Origin: Bacilli bacterium
GTDB lineage: Bacteria; Bacillota_I; Bacilli_A; RFN20; CAG-826
Assembly (NCBI GenBank): GCA_900767605.1
Contig: CAAFZT010000063.1
Span: forward strand, 4,438 to 68,437
Length of the DNA: 64,000 nucleotides
Reading direction: 5' to 3'
The position numbers and the translations under genes were made by a program. Below, piece by piece: positions 7,914 to 18,167 of the stretch (position 1 is the first letter of the stretch; each line of letters starts with the position of its first letter). The notes under the pieces were generated by a model. That model worked only from the letters and a program-made list of their open reading frames with translations. It had not been told where the DNA came from and searched no databases.

Positions 7914-10798
7914 GATGCATTCCCCCTTGTAATCACTTTAAAGTTCGAATCGTACATATGGCCATTCTTATCAAAGTAATAAAGTCCAGCGGTCAATACC
8001 TTGCCTGAGGAATCCTTGATGTTATTAATTTTATGGGATGGGACATAATAAGTTCCGTTAGTCATAAGGGTTCCATCGTCTTCGGCAAGATAAACATGGG
8101 ATTGGTTTTCGAATAATCCAAATCCCGCTTTAATTCCATTGTAATAGCAAATCCCTTTTGTAATGGTCATGTCGGAAGAAAAATTGCTCGTAATAGAATC
8201 AACGGACACCATACGAAGCAATTTAGCCTCAGCATCAAAGAAATGACGGGCTTTGATACCACGGGCGGGGTTATCTCCACTTGCCATGGACATTAAAACG
8301 ACCGACATATTTTGATATGCGTATTGATTAGGGCCGAAATGATAATAGGCCCCATTTGTTGTATCTTTCCACCACTCGTTGCGTTTGCTGACCACGCCCT
8401 TATTCAAATAATAATAATGGTCGTCAGCGGCGTTGTAAGATGTCGACGTAGTCTTCGAATAATAGAACAAACCCGTGTAGTTGCTCTGTTTTATATCGTC
8501 GTGCAGCAAAACCGTTTGAATGGTGTTGTCATCAAGCGTCTTGAACAAGCCAAATTTCTTAGCGTGCGCGGTAGAAACAGACCATCGATCAAGGACTTTG
8601 TCGTAAACTACGTTAGAATTGGCTGGGAGTGCATCCGAGGTTATAGACAAATCCCCATTGCGGAATTGAATTCGATTAACGGGAATATTCCCATATGTGA
8701 TCGTAACACTGAATCCACTGCCTTCATTCTTTTCCGCCTGGTACGTATATTGATCCACTATTTTTGCAGCCTGTTCGGAAGCAAACAGCACATTCCCAGT
8801 TCTTTTTGACGAAATGAAGGGGGCGGGGTTGCCCGTAACACACGAATACAGCCCGCATCCCGATTGAACTTCGACTGTGCCATTTACATCAAATAATGCA
8901 TCAACAACATTCTTGCGAATATTGGGTTTCGATCCTGTAGTGGGGCTATAGTAAACCGGCGCCATGGTAACACCATTGAATGCATACCCCGCCTTCCAAT
9001 CGTCTTTTCCGTACAAGTAAACGGAACGGTTGTTTTTTATGACGTATTTCGATCCCTTTCCAACTTTAATCGTTGATCCTGGCAATAGACCAACATCTTG
9101 TTCAATCCCCACCGTAAAATCGCCTTCCGCTAGGTCAATGTCAATGTTGTTCGTAATAGGCAAGACGTATTGGGATGAATCAAAATCAACACCCAATTTA
9201 AAGTTGATGCTTCTAATGGCACCGTCGCCATGGATTTCAACTTGAAGACGGTCTTGCGTCGGCAGATACTTTTTCGTTAAATAGCCCCGAGTCAGCGAGA
9301 ACATACCGTCATTGTCGGCCCCGATAAAACGAAAACTCGAATGATAGTCTCCAGCCCCAATACCAAGGAAGCCATATGTGTAAATACCTACAGTAACGAT
9401 CTCTTTGGCTCCGTGATTTATAATCAGCTTGGCTTCAATGTTTTGAACAAAATATTGATTGAAGGGAAAAACGCGTTCGGAGCTTTCTTTAATTTTTTTA
9501 GTCGCTCCGCCTCCGCGATAACCGCCGATTTGAAACAACTCATAAACATTAGCCCCGCTTTTAGCTTCGACTTCACCATCTCCAGTAGCAAAACCCCAAC
9601 AGTAAAAATTACTTCCGGAATTTAAAATAACCTTTGCTCCAGCTTCAAGTTCTAATCGGCCATATCCACCAATAGGATATGAAGTATATTGAGCGCTAGC
9701 ACAATACATTTTCGACCCAACTGAAATCGAACTCCCGCCAGCGACATTTATTAACGTCCCGTTTTTCAAGGTCAATCGTCTAAATTCCACATTTGCTTCA
9801 GAGCCGCTTGTTTCAGGAACGAATTCGGGCTCAGTAGTTTCGAATGTGTTGGCAGAATCATAAGGTATTAGCAAGCGGACACCTTCATCGAGTGTGTAAG
9901 ACCCAGCCTTCAATGTTCCACTTTTAGCAGTTACAACAGTTTTACCGGAAACCAATTTAGCCTTGGTAATTGCTTCTTTTAGGTCATCATAAGCAATTCC
10001 GGCCACAGAAAACATAGCAACAGAAGAATCGGTGGCCCTTGGAAAAACAACGTGATAGTTTTTCGTCAGTGAAAAACTATAATCCGATGAATTGGACACC
10101 AAGGAGCCGTCAACGTCCCACCCAACAAGCGAATATCCGGTATTTGGAACAAACTTTAAATTGTAAGCCCCGTAGGGTTTTGTTTTCGTGCATTCTTCTA
10201 ATATTTCTGTTCCATCCACGAAAAAACGTCCAAGATTTATCGGAGAACAGGGTTTGAAAGTCACGGAATAAGTAAACGTTTGGCTGCACTGGATAGATGA
10301 AATCGAAATGCTCGTAGTTTTATTGATGCCCTTGACTTCTAAATAGATTGTGAAAGATTGCCCGAAAGACAGCTTGCCTTCAATCGTTTGAGGCGCGGTT
10401 TTAATATCATTGTCCCAAACGGTAACTTTTCCATTACCGCGGGGCGCGCTTGATATTTTAACGGCGTTGATCTTTAACGAAATATTCAAATCACCATTCG
10501 AAATATTTTTAATTTCAAGTATCGCTTCGCTCGTTCCGGTCCAGCCACCTCTGCTCACACTTCCTTGGAGCGTTCCTCCGCTATAGCTAAAACTACCATC
10601 CCCCGAATAGTTTGCAGACAACCCATCAATCCCAAGATTTAAATTGCCGCTGCTAATGGGCATAACCTGGGCATTTTCCGGTTCTTTTTCTTGTTCTACT
10701 ATCGGTTTACTTGCACATCCTGCCAATAACCCAAGCAATATGCCAAAAGAGGCAATCACACTTTTGAATGCTTTACGATGTCGAGAGAAGAATCCCAC
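7910..10798 (-). CDS. Large surface lipoprotein with C-terminal YYF wall-binding-like repeats, copy 2
   Basis: This 962-residue protein has signal sequence VIASFGILLGLLAGCASKP with a textbook LLAGC lipobox (Cys near residue 28), so it is a lipid-anchored surface protein. The central part is beta-rich with many Gly/Ser turns. The C-terminal quarter has aromatic repeats (GLFYYSKTTSTSY, GAYYHFGPNQYAYQNM, AGLYYFDKNGHMYDS) that match those in the 1040-residue protein and resemble cell-wall-binding repeats. It has its own short intergenic upstream region (10799-10839) with AAGGAGGCAAT as ribosome binding site. It heads the second triplet. Confidence 0.78.
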   Translation of the reverse strand: MGFFSRHRKAFKSVIASFGILLGLLAGCASKPIVEQEKEPENAQVMPISSGNLNLGIDGLSANYSGDGSFSYSGGTLQGSVSRGGWTGTSEAILEIKNISNGDLNISLKINAVKISSAPRGNGKVTVWDNDIKTAPQTIEGKLSFGQSFTIYLEVKGINKTTSISISSIQCSQTFTYSVTFKPCSPINLGRFFVDGTEILEECTKTKPYGAYNLKFVPNTGYSLVGWDVDGSLVSNSSDYSFSLTKNYHVVFPRATDSSVAMFSVAGIAYDDLKEAITKAKLVSGKTVVTAKSGTLKAGSYTLDEGVRLLIPYDSANTFETTEPEFVPETSGSEANVEFRRLTLKNGTLINVAGGSSISVGSKMYCASAQYTSYPIGGYGRLELEAGAKVILNSGSNFYCWGFATGDGEVEAKSGANVYELFQIGGYRGGGATKKIKESSERVFPFNQYFVQNIEAKLIINHGAKEIVTVGIYTYGFLGIGAGDYHSSFRFIGADNDGMFSLTRGYLTKKYLPTQDRLQVEIHGDGAIRSINFKLGVDFDSSQYVLPITNNIDIDLAEGDFTVGIEQDVGLLPGSTIKVGKGSKYVIKNNRSVYLYGKDDWKAGYAFNGVTMAPVYYSPTTGSKPNIRKNVVDALFDVNGTVEVQSGCGLYSCVTGNPAPFISSKRTGNVLFASEQAAKIVDQYTYQAEKNEGSGFSVTITYGNIPVNRIQFRNGDLSITSDALPANSNVVYDKVLDRWSVSTAHAKKFGLFKTLDDNTIQTVLLHDDIKQSNYTGLFYYSKTTSTSYNAADDHYYYLNKGVVSKRNEWWKDTTNGAYYHFGPNQYAYQNMSVVLMSMASGDNPARGIKARHFFDAEAKLLRMVSVDSITSNFSSDMTITKGICYYNGIKAGFGLFENQSHVYLAEDDGTLMTNGTYYVPSHKINNIKDSSGKVLTAGLYYFDKNGHMYDSNFKVITRGNAS

Positions 10799-10839
10799 GG
10801 TTATTGCCTCCTTTCTTGGTTAGTTAACGATTGAATGTA

Positions 10840-11919
10840 TTAGGCTCGCACCCAACGGGCGAAGAGTTTGATGTCGCCCCAGACGTTGGTGAGGTCGGTG
10901 AATTTGCCAGTCGTAGGTTTCACCACATTAGAAGTATACCACCCATCGAATTCATAGTTAGGACGAGACGCTAAAGGAACTTCGATGGATTCGCTATAGA
11001 AATTACGGCCCCGTTTGATTTGGATTTGGCTTTCCGCCTCGTATAAGAATTTAGCATCCGCGGCATTTAAATCAAAGGTGACGGTATAAAGCTGATTGGA
11101 TTGATCGGCTAGAGAGATCATGAGTTGCCAGCCTTTATCCGCGTCAAAATAATAAATCGCGTTGCCATCTTGATCGTAATAGAAATCTCCCGCTTGCCCT
11201 TGGCTAGGACGCGGGGCGCCTTTGCCGGAAATCCAGCCCGATTGACGTTTCAAAACAAACGATTCGGATTCGCCGTTAGAATAATGAAGCGTCACGGTGA
11301 TATTGCCTTCTTCATCGGCACTCGACTCGCTAGAAACAACTCCGGTCCCTTGGGGGATGACGATACTATCATCAATCGAACCATCGCTAAAGGTAATCGT
11401 TAAGCGGATCGAACCATCCGCCTGGGTTTGGGAAGCAATGGATTCGATGCCTTTGCCATCTTTCCCGTCTTGTCCCGGGTCTCCTTTTTCGCCTTTAGAA
11501 AGAGTGATTTGGTTTTTGTCCGTAGTTCCATCCGTATAATGGATCGTTAAGGTAATCGAACCATCCTCGTTATAGGTCGGTTCAATATAATCCAAAGAAC
11601 GAACCGCGGGGACGGTGAAGGAGGTGGATTTGCCATCACTAGTTTTAAAGGTGATCGTCGTTTCCCCTTTTTCGTTTTTGGTCGCATTGACTTCGGTTAC
11701 TCCAATCCCTGCTGGGACGGTAAAGGAGGTGGAGGGCTTATCTTCGTTCGCATAGATAATCGTGACTAACGTATCCCCGTTTTGAAGAGTCGTGGTATCT
11801 ACGCGCGAAATCGTAATCGCATCGTCTCCCGAAAAGAAGCCATTGCAGGAACTCGCTGTTCCTAATACTCCTAAGGCTAAGAAGCTTAGGGCAAGATGTT
11901 TGAGACTACTTTTTTTCAT
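10840..11919 (-). CDS. Surface lipoprotein with short beta repeats, collagen-like linker and InlB-like C-terminus
   Basis: This 359-residue protein has signal LALSFLALGVLGTASSCNGF with a probable lipobox ending in SSC. It has four similar strand repeats (for example ITLTIHYTDGTTDK and IRLTITFSDGSIDD), then a collagen-like GEKGDPGQDGKDGKG linker. The C-terminus is FDGWYTSNVV...KLFARWVRA, an InlB B-repeat/Flg_new type domain. The family is typical of cell-surface proteins of gut Bacillota. It lies between the beta-helix protein and the 962-residue lipoprotein. The ribosome binding site is AAAAGGAGAACG. Confidence 0.8.
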   Translation of the reverse strand: MKKSSLKHLALSFLALGVLGTASSCNGFFSGDDAITISRVDTTTLQNGDTLVTIIYANEDKPSTSFTVPAGIGVTEVNATKNEKGETTITFKTSDGKSTSFTVPAVRSLDYIEPTYNEDGSITLTIHYTDGTTDKNQITLSKGEKGDPGQDGKDGKGIESIASQTQADGSIRLTITFSDGSIDDSIVIPQGTGVVSSESSADEEGNITVTLHYSNGESESFVLKRQSGWISGKGAPRPSQGQAGDFYYDQDGNAIYYFDADKGWQLMISLADQSNQLYTVTFDLNAADAKFLYEAESQIQIKRGRNFYSESIEVPLASRPNYEFDGWYTSNVVKPTTGKFTDLTNVWGDIKLFARWVRA

Positions 11920-11938
11920 ATTCGTTCTCCTTTTAGTT

Positions 11939-14455
11939 TTATAAGGCGCTTATTGCATTTTGTTTTAAGGTATCTAGACTTGGGTATTTGCCAAATCTAG
12001 AACCAGAAGAATCAAAGAAACCAAACTGGAAGGGATTAAATCCCGTAACCATCGTAACAATCCGGTAAAGAAGGTTCCAATAGACTTCTTGGCCTTCGGC
12101 AGGACGATACAAGTAATAATGGACCAAATCGCAATCCTTGATGCCCGCGTAATGGTCATTAAAATTCTTCCACCGGTAGGTTTCTACGATGCTTCCATTA
12201 TATCCGCCTCCATAGAAAGCGATGGGGACAGAGATGGTACCTTGCTCGTCATAGACAAGATTCTCGTCTTTGGCTAATTGGGTCAGTACTTCTTTTAAAG
12301 GGAAGATTGCATCAATCGAGATATCCTTATTGAGTTTTTGGATCTTATCCTTGATTTCATCGGGGAGGATAGAAATTAACCCCGTGAAATCCTGTTGGAG
12401 GATGCCATCTAACACGAAGTCGCTTGGCTTCTTATCATCAAAGAAATCCGTCTTGCCGATTAGATTCAACTTCGAAGGCGCCATATTGAAGGCCATGTTC
12501 TTGGGAACAAAGGGGACAAGGCTATGTCCGGCCCCGTCGATCGGAGTATTTAAGGCTTGGATTAAGGTTCCCATTAAAGACGGGGAGAGGTTATATAAGA
12601 AAGGTCCATTAAAGGAATTTTCTAATCCAATCGGCGAGACGCCACTTCGATAGAAAAGGTCGTCTTCGACTTCTAGACTCGTCGCGTAATCGTGCAAGCC
12701 GGTCTTCGGATGCGAGGCAGATTGCAAAGAGTTGATCGCTCCTTCTGCCGCGCGGGAAACGCTGGCATCTCCACCTAAACTTCCTAAATAACTTGTTAAT
12801 ACATCTTGTCCTGGGCCGTTAAGATAAGCATCATAAGCCGCGGATTTCTTAGAGCCATCAAGTTGCAAGAACGAAGAGGTGGCGCTAGGATCGACGGGAG
12901 TTGTCTCATCGCTTCCTAGGGTAAGGCAGAAATTTAAAGCATCGCTTAAAAGGCAATTCACGATTTTAGAGTTTTTGGAAGAGAAGGCACGGACCACGTT
13001 TTTGCCGTTATGGAGCTTGGAATTTCGAATTTCGATGTTGTCCCCGTGTAAATTCATTACGGTTCCTGCGTATTGCAGGAAGGAATAGGAATCCCCATAA
13101 TCCGCGTTTTTAACGTCGAGGTCGTTAACGAGGATATTATTTCCATCTAGATAGATCCCTGCGTTATCTTCGCCGTATAGCCCAATAAGAGGGAAACGTT
13201 TCGGATCGCCCATGCAGTAAGTAAATAAAGGACCACGGAACAAATTGGAAGTCGTTAAGGAAGGGACCGTCGCGGTTTTGCCATCACTCGTCACCATCGT
13301 GGTCTTGCCATAAGGATAAGCCAAGTTATGGAAATTAAGGGTATATCCATTCCCATAGAAATCCTTTTGGATGCGAAGTCCCGCGTAGAGGGATTTAGAA
13401 AGGATCGAATCGCGATATAAGGACGAAGAGGAAGCAAATTCGTTCCAGGCATCGATATAAGCCGTGTTGCCCGTCGTCTCATGGGCATAGATTTCGTTTT
13501 TGAAATTCCATTTGGCCGATCCATCTTTTTCTTTGCCTAAATAGGTGCCAAATAAGGCGACGTTATTTTTCTTGGCTACAGGCATCCCATTTTCGAGCTT
13601 CATATTCCCTTTTTCGTCTTTTAAAGCAAAGTTATCGAGGGATTCAAAAGATTTACGGAGGCAGATAATTTCACCCTGTTCCGACTGATTCGTACAACTT
13701 AATAAGGTGGAATAGTCATAGACATTGATGCCATTTTGAACGACGACAAAGCTCGTCTTACGGGTCTTACCATGATATTCCAAGGTAAAGAAAGCTTCTT
13801 CCAAAGGCTTTTGGATATCTTTGATCTGGACCGTTCCTTTATGGAGGTCCACCGAAAGATTGGAACTGGCTTCTTCTAGGCGTAACGCGTTCGTCGTATC
13901 CGCGGGGAAGGGGGTAAAAGCATATTCAATTGTTGCTTTCTTTTTATTCGCACCCGTTCCATCATATTCTCCATAATAGAGTTTCGAATCAATATTCGCG
14001 TTCGAGGCTTCTACCTTGGGCGTTACGGTTAATCCATAGGAAGAATAAAGCACCGCGGTCGTGGTCTTTTTAATCGTTCCCTTACGGTTCGAGACGCTTA
14101 AATAGACGTCGCCTTCTTTTAAGGGGGTTAAATAATAATCAAAATTGCCCTGACTATTGATGCGGTCAGAGACGGTTAAAGTGCAATAAACCTCTTCATC
14201 GCTAGGGTCCACGTTGACGACGTTCCAAACCAAATCATTGCCATAAGCTAACATGCAGGTCTTGTCGTAAATTTGTTCCGCTTCGAGTTTTATCGGTTGG
14301 GCTTGGATTTTAAAACCAACTTGGGAAGGATATTGCCATTCGATATCGATCAAATCCTTTTCGATGCGGTTAAACCCTCCCGTCGCGGTGCTGACGCCCA
14401 AAAAAGCCACGACAAACGGGAAGAGAAGGAGGAAAACTAAATTACCCTTTTTCAT
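11939..14455 (-). CDS. Large exported protein with probable parallel beta-helix
   Basis: This 838-residue protein begins MKKGNLVFLLLFPFVVAFLG, a signal or N-terminal anchor. The middle, around residues 400-520, contains runs such as GIYLDGNNILVNDLDVKNA, NLHGDNIEIRNSKLHNGK and SKNSKIVNCLLSDA. This is the strand spacing of right-handed parallel beta-helices seen in polysaccharide lyases and adhesins. No catalytic residues can be assigned. It follows the ABC permease gene by 1 bp, so it may be a component or client of that transporter. It could be an adhesin or a large extracellular scaffold. Confidence 0.72.
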   Translation of the reverse strand: MKKGNLVFLLLFPFVVAFLGVSTATGGFNRIEKDLIDIEWQYPSQVGFKIQAQPIKLEAEQIYDKTCMLAYGNDLVWNVVNVDPSDEEVYCTLTVSDRINSQGNFDYYLTPLKEGDVYLSVSNRKGTIKKTTTAVLYSSYGLTVTPKVEASNANIDSKLYYGEYDGTGANKKKATIEYAFTPFPADTTNALRLEEASSNLSVDLHKGTVQIKDIQKPLEEAFFTLEYHGKTRKTSFVVVQNGINVYDYSTLLSCTNQSEQGEIICLRKSFESLDNFALKDEKGNMKLENGMPVAKKNNVALFGTYLGKEKDGSAKWNFKNEIYAHETTGNTAYIDAWNEFASSSSLYRDSILSKSLYAGLRIQKDFYGNGYTLNFHNLAYPYGKTTMVTSDGKTATVPSLTTSNLFRGPLFTYCMGDPKRFPLIGLYGEDNAGIYLDGNNILVNDLDVKNADYGDSYSFLQYAGTVMNLHGDNIEIRNSKLHNGKNVVRAFSSKNSKIVNCLLSDALNFCLTLGSDETTPVDPSATSSFLQLDGSKKSAAYDAYLNGPGQDVLTSYLGSLGGDASVSRAAEGAINSLQSASHPKTGLHDYATSLEVEDDLFYRSGVSPIGLENSFNGPFLYNLSPSLMGTLIQALNTPIDGAGHSLVPFVPKNMAFNMAPSKLNLIGKTDFFDDKKPSDFVLDGILQQDFTGLISILPDEIKDKIQKLNKDISIDAIFPLKEVLTQLAKDENLVYDEQGTISVPIAFYGGGYNGSIVETYRWKNFNDHYAGIKDCDLVHYYLYRPAEGQEVYWNLLYRIVTMVTGFNPFQFGFFDSSGSRFGKYPSLDTLKQNAISAL

Positions 14456-14456
14456 C

Positions 14457-16049
14457 TTAGTTTCCTACCTCCATATCATCCCAGAGGTTCTTCTTTTGCT
14501 TCATAAAATAAAGGACTCCAGGAAGAGAGATTGCTAGTAGCACGGCAAAGGCAATCAAATAGATGATTCCTACTGGTAAACGTAAAAACGAGAATAAGGC
14601 GGCAATCCCTAAGAATAGAAAAGGCGCCCCATAACTATATAAAGAAGATAATAAGGTGAGATTCGCTCCCGACCTCGTTTTCTTCATTTCTTCCATTAAG
14701 CGGAGCAAGGACAAGGAGAATAAAGCAACTTCTCCAAATAGATAGGCAAGCCAGGTGGCTCCAGCCCCTAAAACTCCAGTAGAAGAAACTACAATCGAGG
14801 TGATAAGGAACGATACCGAAGAAGCAAGGAAAGTCGGAGCAAATTTCAAGACGAGTTGCTTCATGGGGGAGAAAGGAATCGTCTTTAAAATCTTCATCGC
14901 TTCCCCTTCTCTTCCAAAATAATCCATGCCCCCGCTAGAGACGCAAAGAAATAACATCAAAAGGGCAAAGAAATTGATGTAGGTCGCTAGATTGGGGAAC
15001 GAAACAAAATAATAAGCAACGGTCCCACTAGAAAAGACGGTATTTAAGGCATAGAGGATCGAATAAGCAAGATAGGGGCTTAATAATAAGAACCCTGCAA
15101 AAGAGAATAGGCTAGTCGAATCGCGGAAAAGCAAAATGAATTCCTTTTTAAAATAGGCTTTCTCGGGGCTTAACGGCTTAAAACGGATTTTAGGAACCCT
15201 AGTATGGGCTTTGGCTCCCCCGCCGATATTACGGCTATAAAAAGGAACCGATAGCAATAAGCCAAGGATAAAGGCAAAAAGGCTAAAGGCCGCCCATAAT
15301 AGTAACCCGCTACTAGAACCCGCGAAGAAAAGCTGAACCAAATAATTGGCGACGATCCAGTATATACGGTTCGCCACCATCTTGGATAAATTCGCGTCGG
15401 TTAAGAAGGCGTTGATGCCACTCCCTGAAACCAAAGAAACAAAGACGTCGAGAAGTTTAGCGTAGGCAAAAGCCCCTAGTCCCAAAAGAATAGCAATCAC
15501 GATAAATTCTAGATAGGGGCGGGAAGATAATAATTGCTTGAAATAATGGAAGGGATAAACAAGGGCTAAAGCTAGACCCACTTCAAAAAAGAAGGTCATC
15601 AAGGGATAAAAGATTCCAAGGAAATAGAATAAGACGAGTTTACGGAAAACGAGTCCATAAGATAAAAGAACAGGATAAACAAAGAGAAAATCAAGAAGAT
15701 AATGGGACCCCAGTAGTAGAATCAACTTGGAGAATATCTTTTTGGCGGGGGAAATCGGAAGGATATCCATGTCACGACGGTCTGATTCGTCGAAGAGGAG
15801 TTTTTCGGCTTGAAGCAACGAGAACAAAATCGAGAACAAAGAAACGATAAATAGAAATAAAGTCGTAAAGCTTAAAGAAGCCCCCGGGAAAGAAGATAAT
15901 TTGGTAAGGATTTCGCGGTAGAGATAGCTTTCAACAAAAACTAACACCCCAAGGCCAAGGACCAAAAAGAGGACGCGAAGGAAAAGGGAGACCCCTTTTT
16001 CTTTGCCTCCTAAAAGCAATTTGATGTCTTTCGCGATGAGATTCAGCAT
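14457..16049 (-). CDS. ABC transporter permease (ABC-2-like)
   Basis: This 530-residue protein has about twelve hydrophobic segments, starting with FLRVLFLVLGLGVLVFVESY. The loop ESDRRDMDILPISPAKKIFSK and later REGEAMKILKTIPFSPMKQ are the two-fold repeated R-DM/M-LP-SP motif of exporter permeases of this type. It overlaps the ATPase gene by 1 bp. Together they form an exporter or an MS-ring-like membrane complex whose substrate is unknown. The surrounding genes suggest a surface polymer or protein. Confidence 0.82.
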   Translation of the reverse strand: MLNLIAKDIKLLLGGKEKGVSLFLRVLFLVLGLGVLVFVESYLYREILTKLSSFPGASLSFTTLFLFIVSLFSILFSLLQAEKLLFDESDRRDMDILPISPAKKIFSKLILLLGSHYLLDFLFVYPVLLSYGLVFRKLVLFYFLGIFYPLMTFFFEVGLALALVYPFHYFKQLLSSRPYLEFIVIAILLGLGAFAYAKLLDVFVSLVSGSGINAFLTDANLSKMVANRIYWIVANYLVQLFFAGSSSGLLLWAAFSLFAFILGLLLSVPFYSRNIGGGAKAHTRVPKIRFKPLSPEKAYFKKEFILLFRDSTSLFSFAGFLLLSPYLAYSILYALNTVFSSGTVAYYFVSFPNLATYINFFALLMLFLCVSSGGMDYFGREGEAMKILKTIPFSPMKQLVLKFAPTFLASSVSFLITSIVVSSTGVLGAGATWLAYLFGEVALFSLSLLRLMEEMKKTRSGANLTLLSSLYSYGAPFLFLGIAALFSFLRLPVGIIYLIAFAVLLAISLPGVLYFMKQKKNLWDDMEVGN

Positions 16050-16819
16050 TATTTCTCTTTCTCCTCGCTTTCATAGACTTCAAAGAAGGTGCGTTTTAAG
16101 CTAAGTCGCGCATTCGGGTTCTTCTTTAAATCGAGCAACAAGGCGATTTTGCCATGATTTAAAATAGCAACGCGGTCACATAATTCACGGACTAAATCGA
16201 TATTATGGCTAGTAAGCAAGACCGTTTGGCCATTATCCGCGTATTCGCGCATCATCTTCGTTAATTCTTCTACGGCCATGACGTCGAGACCAACGGTCGG
16301 CTCATCAAGGATCCAAATTTCCGGGCGATGGAGAAGGGAAGCAATTAAGCAGAGCTTCTGCTTCATGCCGTGGCTATATCCCGAATTCGGACGGCTTAAG
16401 GCTTCTTCGCTTAAGTCTAAGCGCTTGGCGAGGTATTTCGCGTTATTCGCAAAATCCACCTGGGACACGGAATAAACGGAAGCGATGAAATCTAAATATT
16501 CGTATCCCGTCATCGATTCGTAGCAATTCGGTTCACTAGCAACGTAGCCAAAATGGGCTTTCGCTTCTAACGGATGAAGCAAAATATCGTCGCCTAGGAT
16601 TTTAATTTCGCCGCTTTGAAATTTCTTGCAGCCGATGACGCAGTCAATGGTCGTGGATTTACCAACGCCGTTTTTCCCTAAAAAGCCAAAAACCTCTCCT
16701 TTTTTGACTTGGAGATTGAGTCCTTGGATGACTTCTTTCTTGCCGTAGCTTTTATGGAGTTCATTAATTTCCAGGGCACATTCAGAGGAAGGGAGTTTTT
16801 CTAAATGATTGAAATCCAT
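16049..16819 (-). CDS. ABC transporter ATP-binding protein
   Basis: About 256 residues from the ATG at 16819. The Walker A is FLGKNGVGKSTT, the signature loop is YSHGMKQKLCL in place of LSGGQ (common in ABC-2 exporters), the Walker B is IWILDEPTVGLD and the switch His is in LLTSHNI. The frame extends 11 codons further upstream, but the ATG at 16819 overlaps the stop of the DUF2357-like gene as TAATG, which fits translational coupling. It pairs with the permease at 14457-16049. It powers export or remodelling by the permease. Confidence 0.88.
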   Translation of the reverse strand: MDFNHLEKLPSSECALEINELHKSYGKKEVIQGLNLQVKKGEVFGFLGKNGVGKSTTIDCVIGCKKFQSGEIKILGDDILLHPLEAKAHFGYVASEPNCYESMTGYEYLDFIASVYSVSQVDFANNAKYLAKRLDLSEEALSRPNSGYSHGMKQKLCLIASLLHRPEIWILDEPTVGLDVMAVEELTKMMREYADNGQTVLLTSHNIDLVRELCDRVAILNHGKIALLLDLKKNPNARLSLKRTFFEVYESEEKEK

Positions 16820-18150
16820 TATTCTTCTTCCTCCTTTTGGCTCAATACCCATAAGCGGGTTTGCTTTTTCTTAGTTTGAATAAAGGCGTATTTGCTATGG
16901 CAGTGCGGACATTCTTTGACGTATCCTTCTTCTAGCATTCCCTTTTCACCACATACCGGGCAATAAAGGGAATATAAGGGGATCGAAGCTTCCTTTAATT
17001 CTCCTTTGCCTTGGAAAAGACGCTTTAATAACGCTTCTTCTCCATCTTCTTGGTGGATAGGAAGATATTTCTTTCTTCCTAGGATCGCCGTATCCCAAAT
17101 GGAGAGGACATCGATTTCATCGTAGGCAGAAGTTTCTCCTGCGTATTTCCCTAAGCTAAACCCTTCTAAGGAATCGCTAGCGGTAAATAACAGCAAATAT
17201 TTCGCGGTAGGATGGTCTTCTTTCCCAAGGGGAGTAAGTTCAAAACGTAACGCATCAAAATCAACGCGGTTGATGACCAATAAGAAATCCTTGGAAATCA
17301 AACGGATATCTTTCGAATGGGTTAAGAAATCGTTTTTGGGGTCCATAGAAACCCGGCTGGATTTAGGGGACAAGGCAAAGCCGCCATTTAAGAGAAGCTT
17401 TAAAATATAGCAATAGAAATAGGTGCCTAAATCTTCGGTGGCGCTATTATTACGGCCATATTGGCTGATTTCAAGGTAAAAGCGGTACACCCGGTGATAC
17501 AGGCGGTCCGACTTTAAGATGTTCGTTGGATAAATCCGGGGAAGATCGCAATTAGCTTTGGAAACGATCCGATAGAAATCGCTTTTTTGAATCCTCTCGA
17601 TTTTACTAAATAAACGGGGGAACGCGCATAAGGCTTCGTAGGTGCGATCGCTATCTAAGCTTAAGCGAGTCGAATTCACCAAATGAATGCGATTTTCATA
17701 GAAGGCTTTCCGGTGACGTAATTCTTTTTCGATTCGGCGTAAGGCCATCACAATGAAAAGGTTCTCGTAGATTAAAATATCGTCTTCGTTTTCTTTGTGA
17801 TGGACGTATTCCGGTTCCATTCTCCCCGCTTTATTTTTCCATAAGGCCGGATCGCGGAGGGTTTTGGCAAAGGAATCATTGCTTAACGAACCCGCTTGAT
17901 CGGCACGAAGAATCGTCTCCACGTTTTTGGAGACTACATGCGGCTTATGGCAGATCGTTTCTATGATCGACAAAATATGAGAGGCTTCCTCGAAGAAGGC
18001 AAAGTCTCCATCGATGAAAGCCCCTTGTAACGATAGAAAGGGGGAAGAAGAAAGCGAGTCAAAGAACCCGCGGATCGTCGGGCTTGAACTCTTCAACGAA
18101 GCAATATGTGTACTAGCTTCTTGAAGCCGCCTTTCTTCTTCCTTTCTCAT
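16819..18150 (-). CDS. DUF2357/McrC-like partner protein with C-terminal zinc ribbon
   Basis: This 443-residue protein contains DILIYENLFIVMALRRIEKEL near residue 125, the YENxF helix typical of the DUF2357 domain that forms the N-terminal part of McrC. The C-terminal part has a zinc ribbon, CPVCG...CPHCH, near residues 398-418. McrC proteins normally end in a PD-(D/E)XK nuclease. I see no D...ExK motif here, so this partner looks nuclease-less, though a degenerate nuclease fold cannot be excluded by eye. The start has AGAAAGGGG upstream. It is 17 bp behind the McrB-like gene and fused by TAATG overlap to the ABC ATPase. Confidence 0.7.
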   Translation of the reverse strand: MRKEEERRLQEASTHIASLKSSSPTIRGFFDSLSSSPFLSLQGAFIDGDFAFFEEASHILSIIETICHKPHVVSKNVETILRADQAGSLSNDSFAKTLRDPALWKNKAGRMEPEYVHHKENEDDILIYENLFIVMALRRIEKELRHRKAFYENRIHLVNSTRLSLDSDRTYEALCAFPRLFSKIERIQKSDFYRIVSKANCDLPRIYPTNILKSDRLYHRVYRFYLEISQYGRNNSATEDLGTYFYCYILKLLLNGGFALSPKSSRVSMDPKNDFLTHSKDIRLISKDFLLVINRVDFDALRFELTPLGKEDHPTAKYLLLFTASDSLEGFSLGKYAGETSAYDEIDVLSIWDTAILGRKKYLPIHQEDGEEALLKRLFQGKGELKEASIPLYSLYCPVCGEKGMLEEGYVKECPHCHSKYAFIQTKKKQTRLWVLSQKEEEE

Positions 18151-18167
18151 GATAACCCCTTTCTGGA

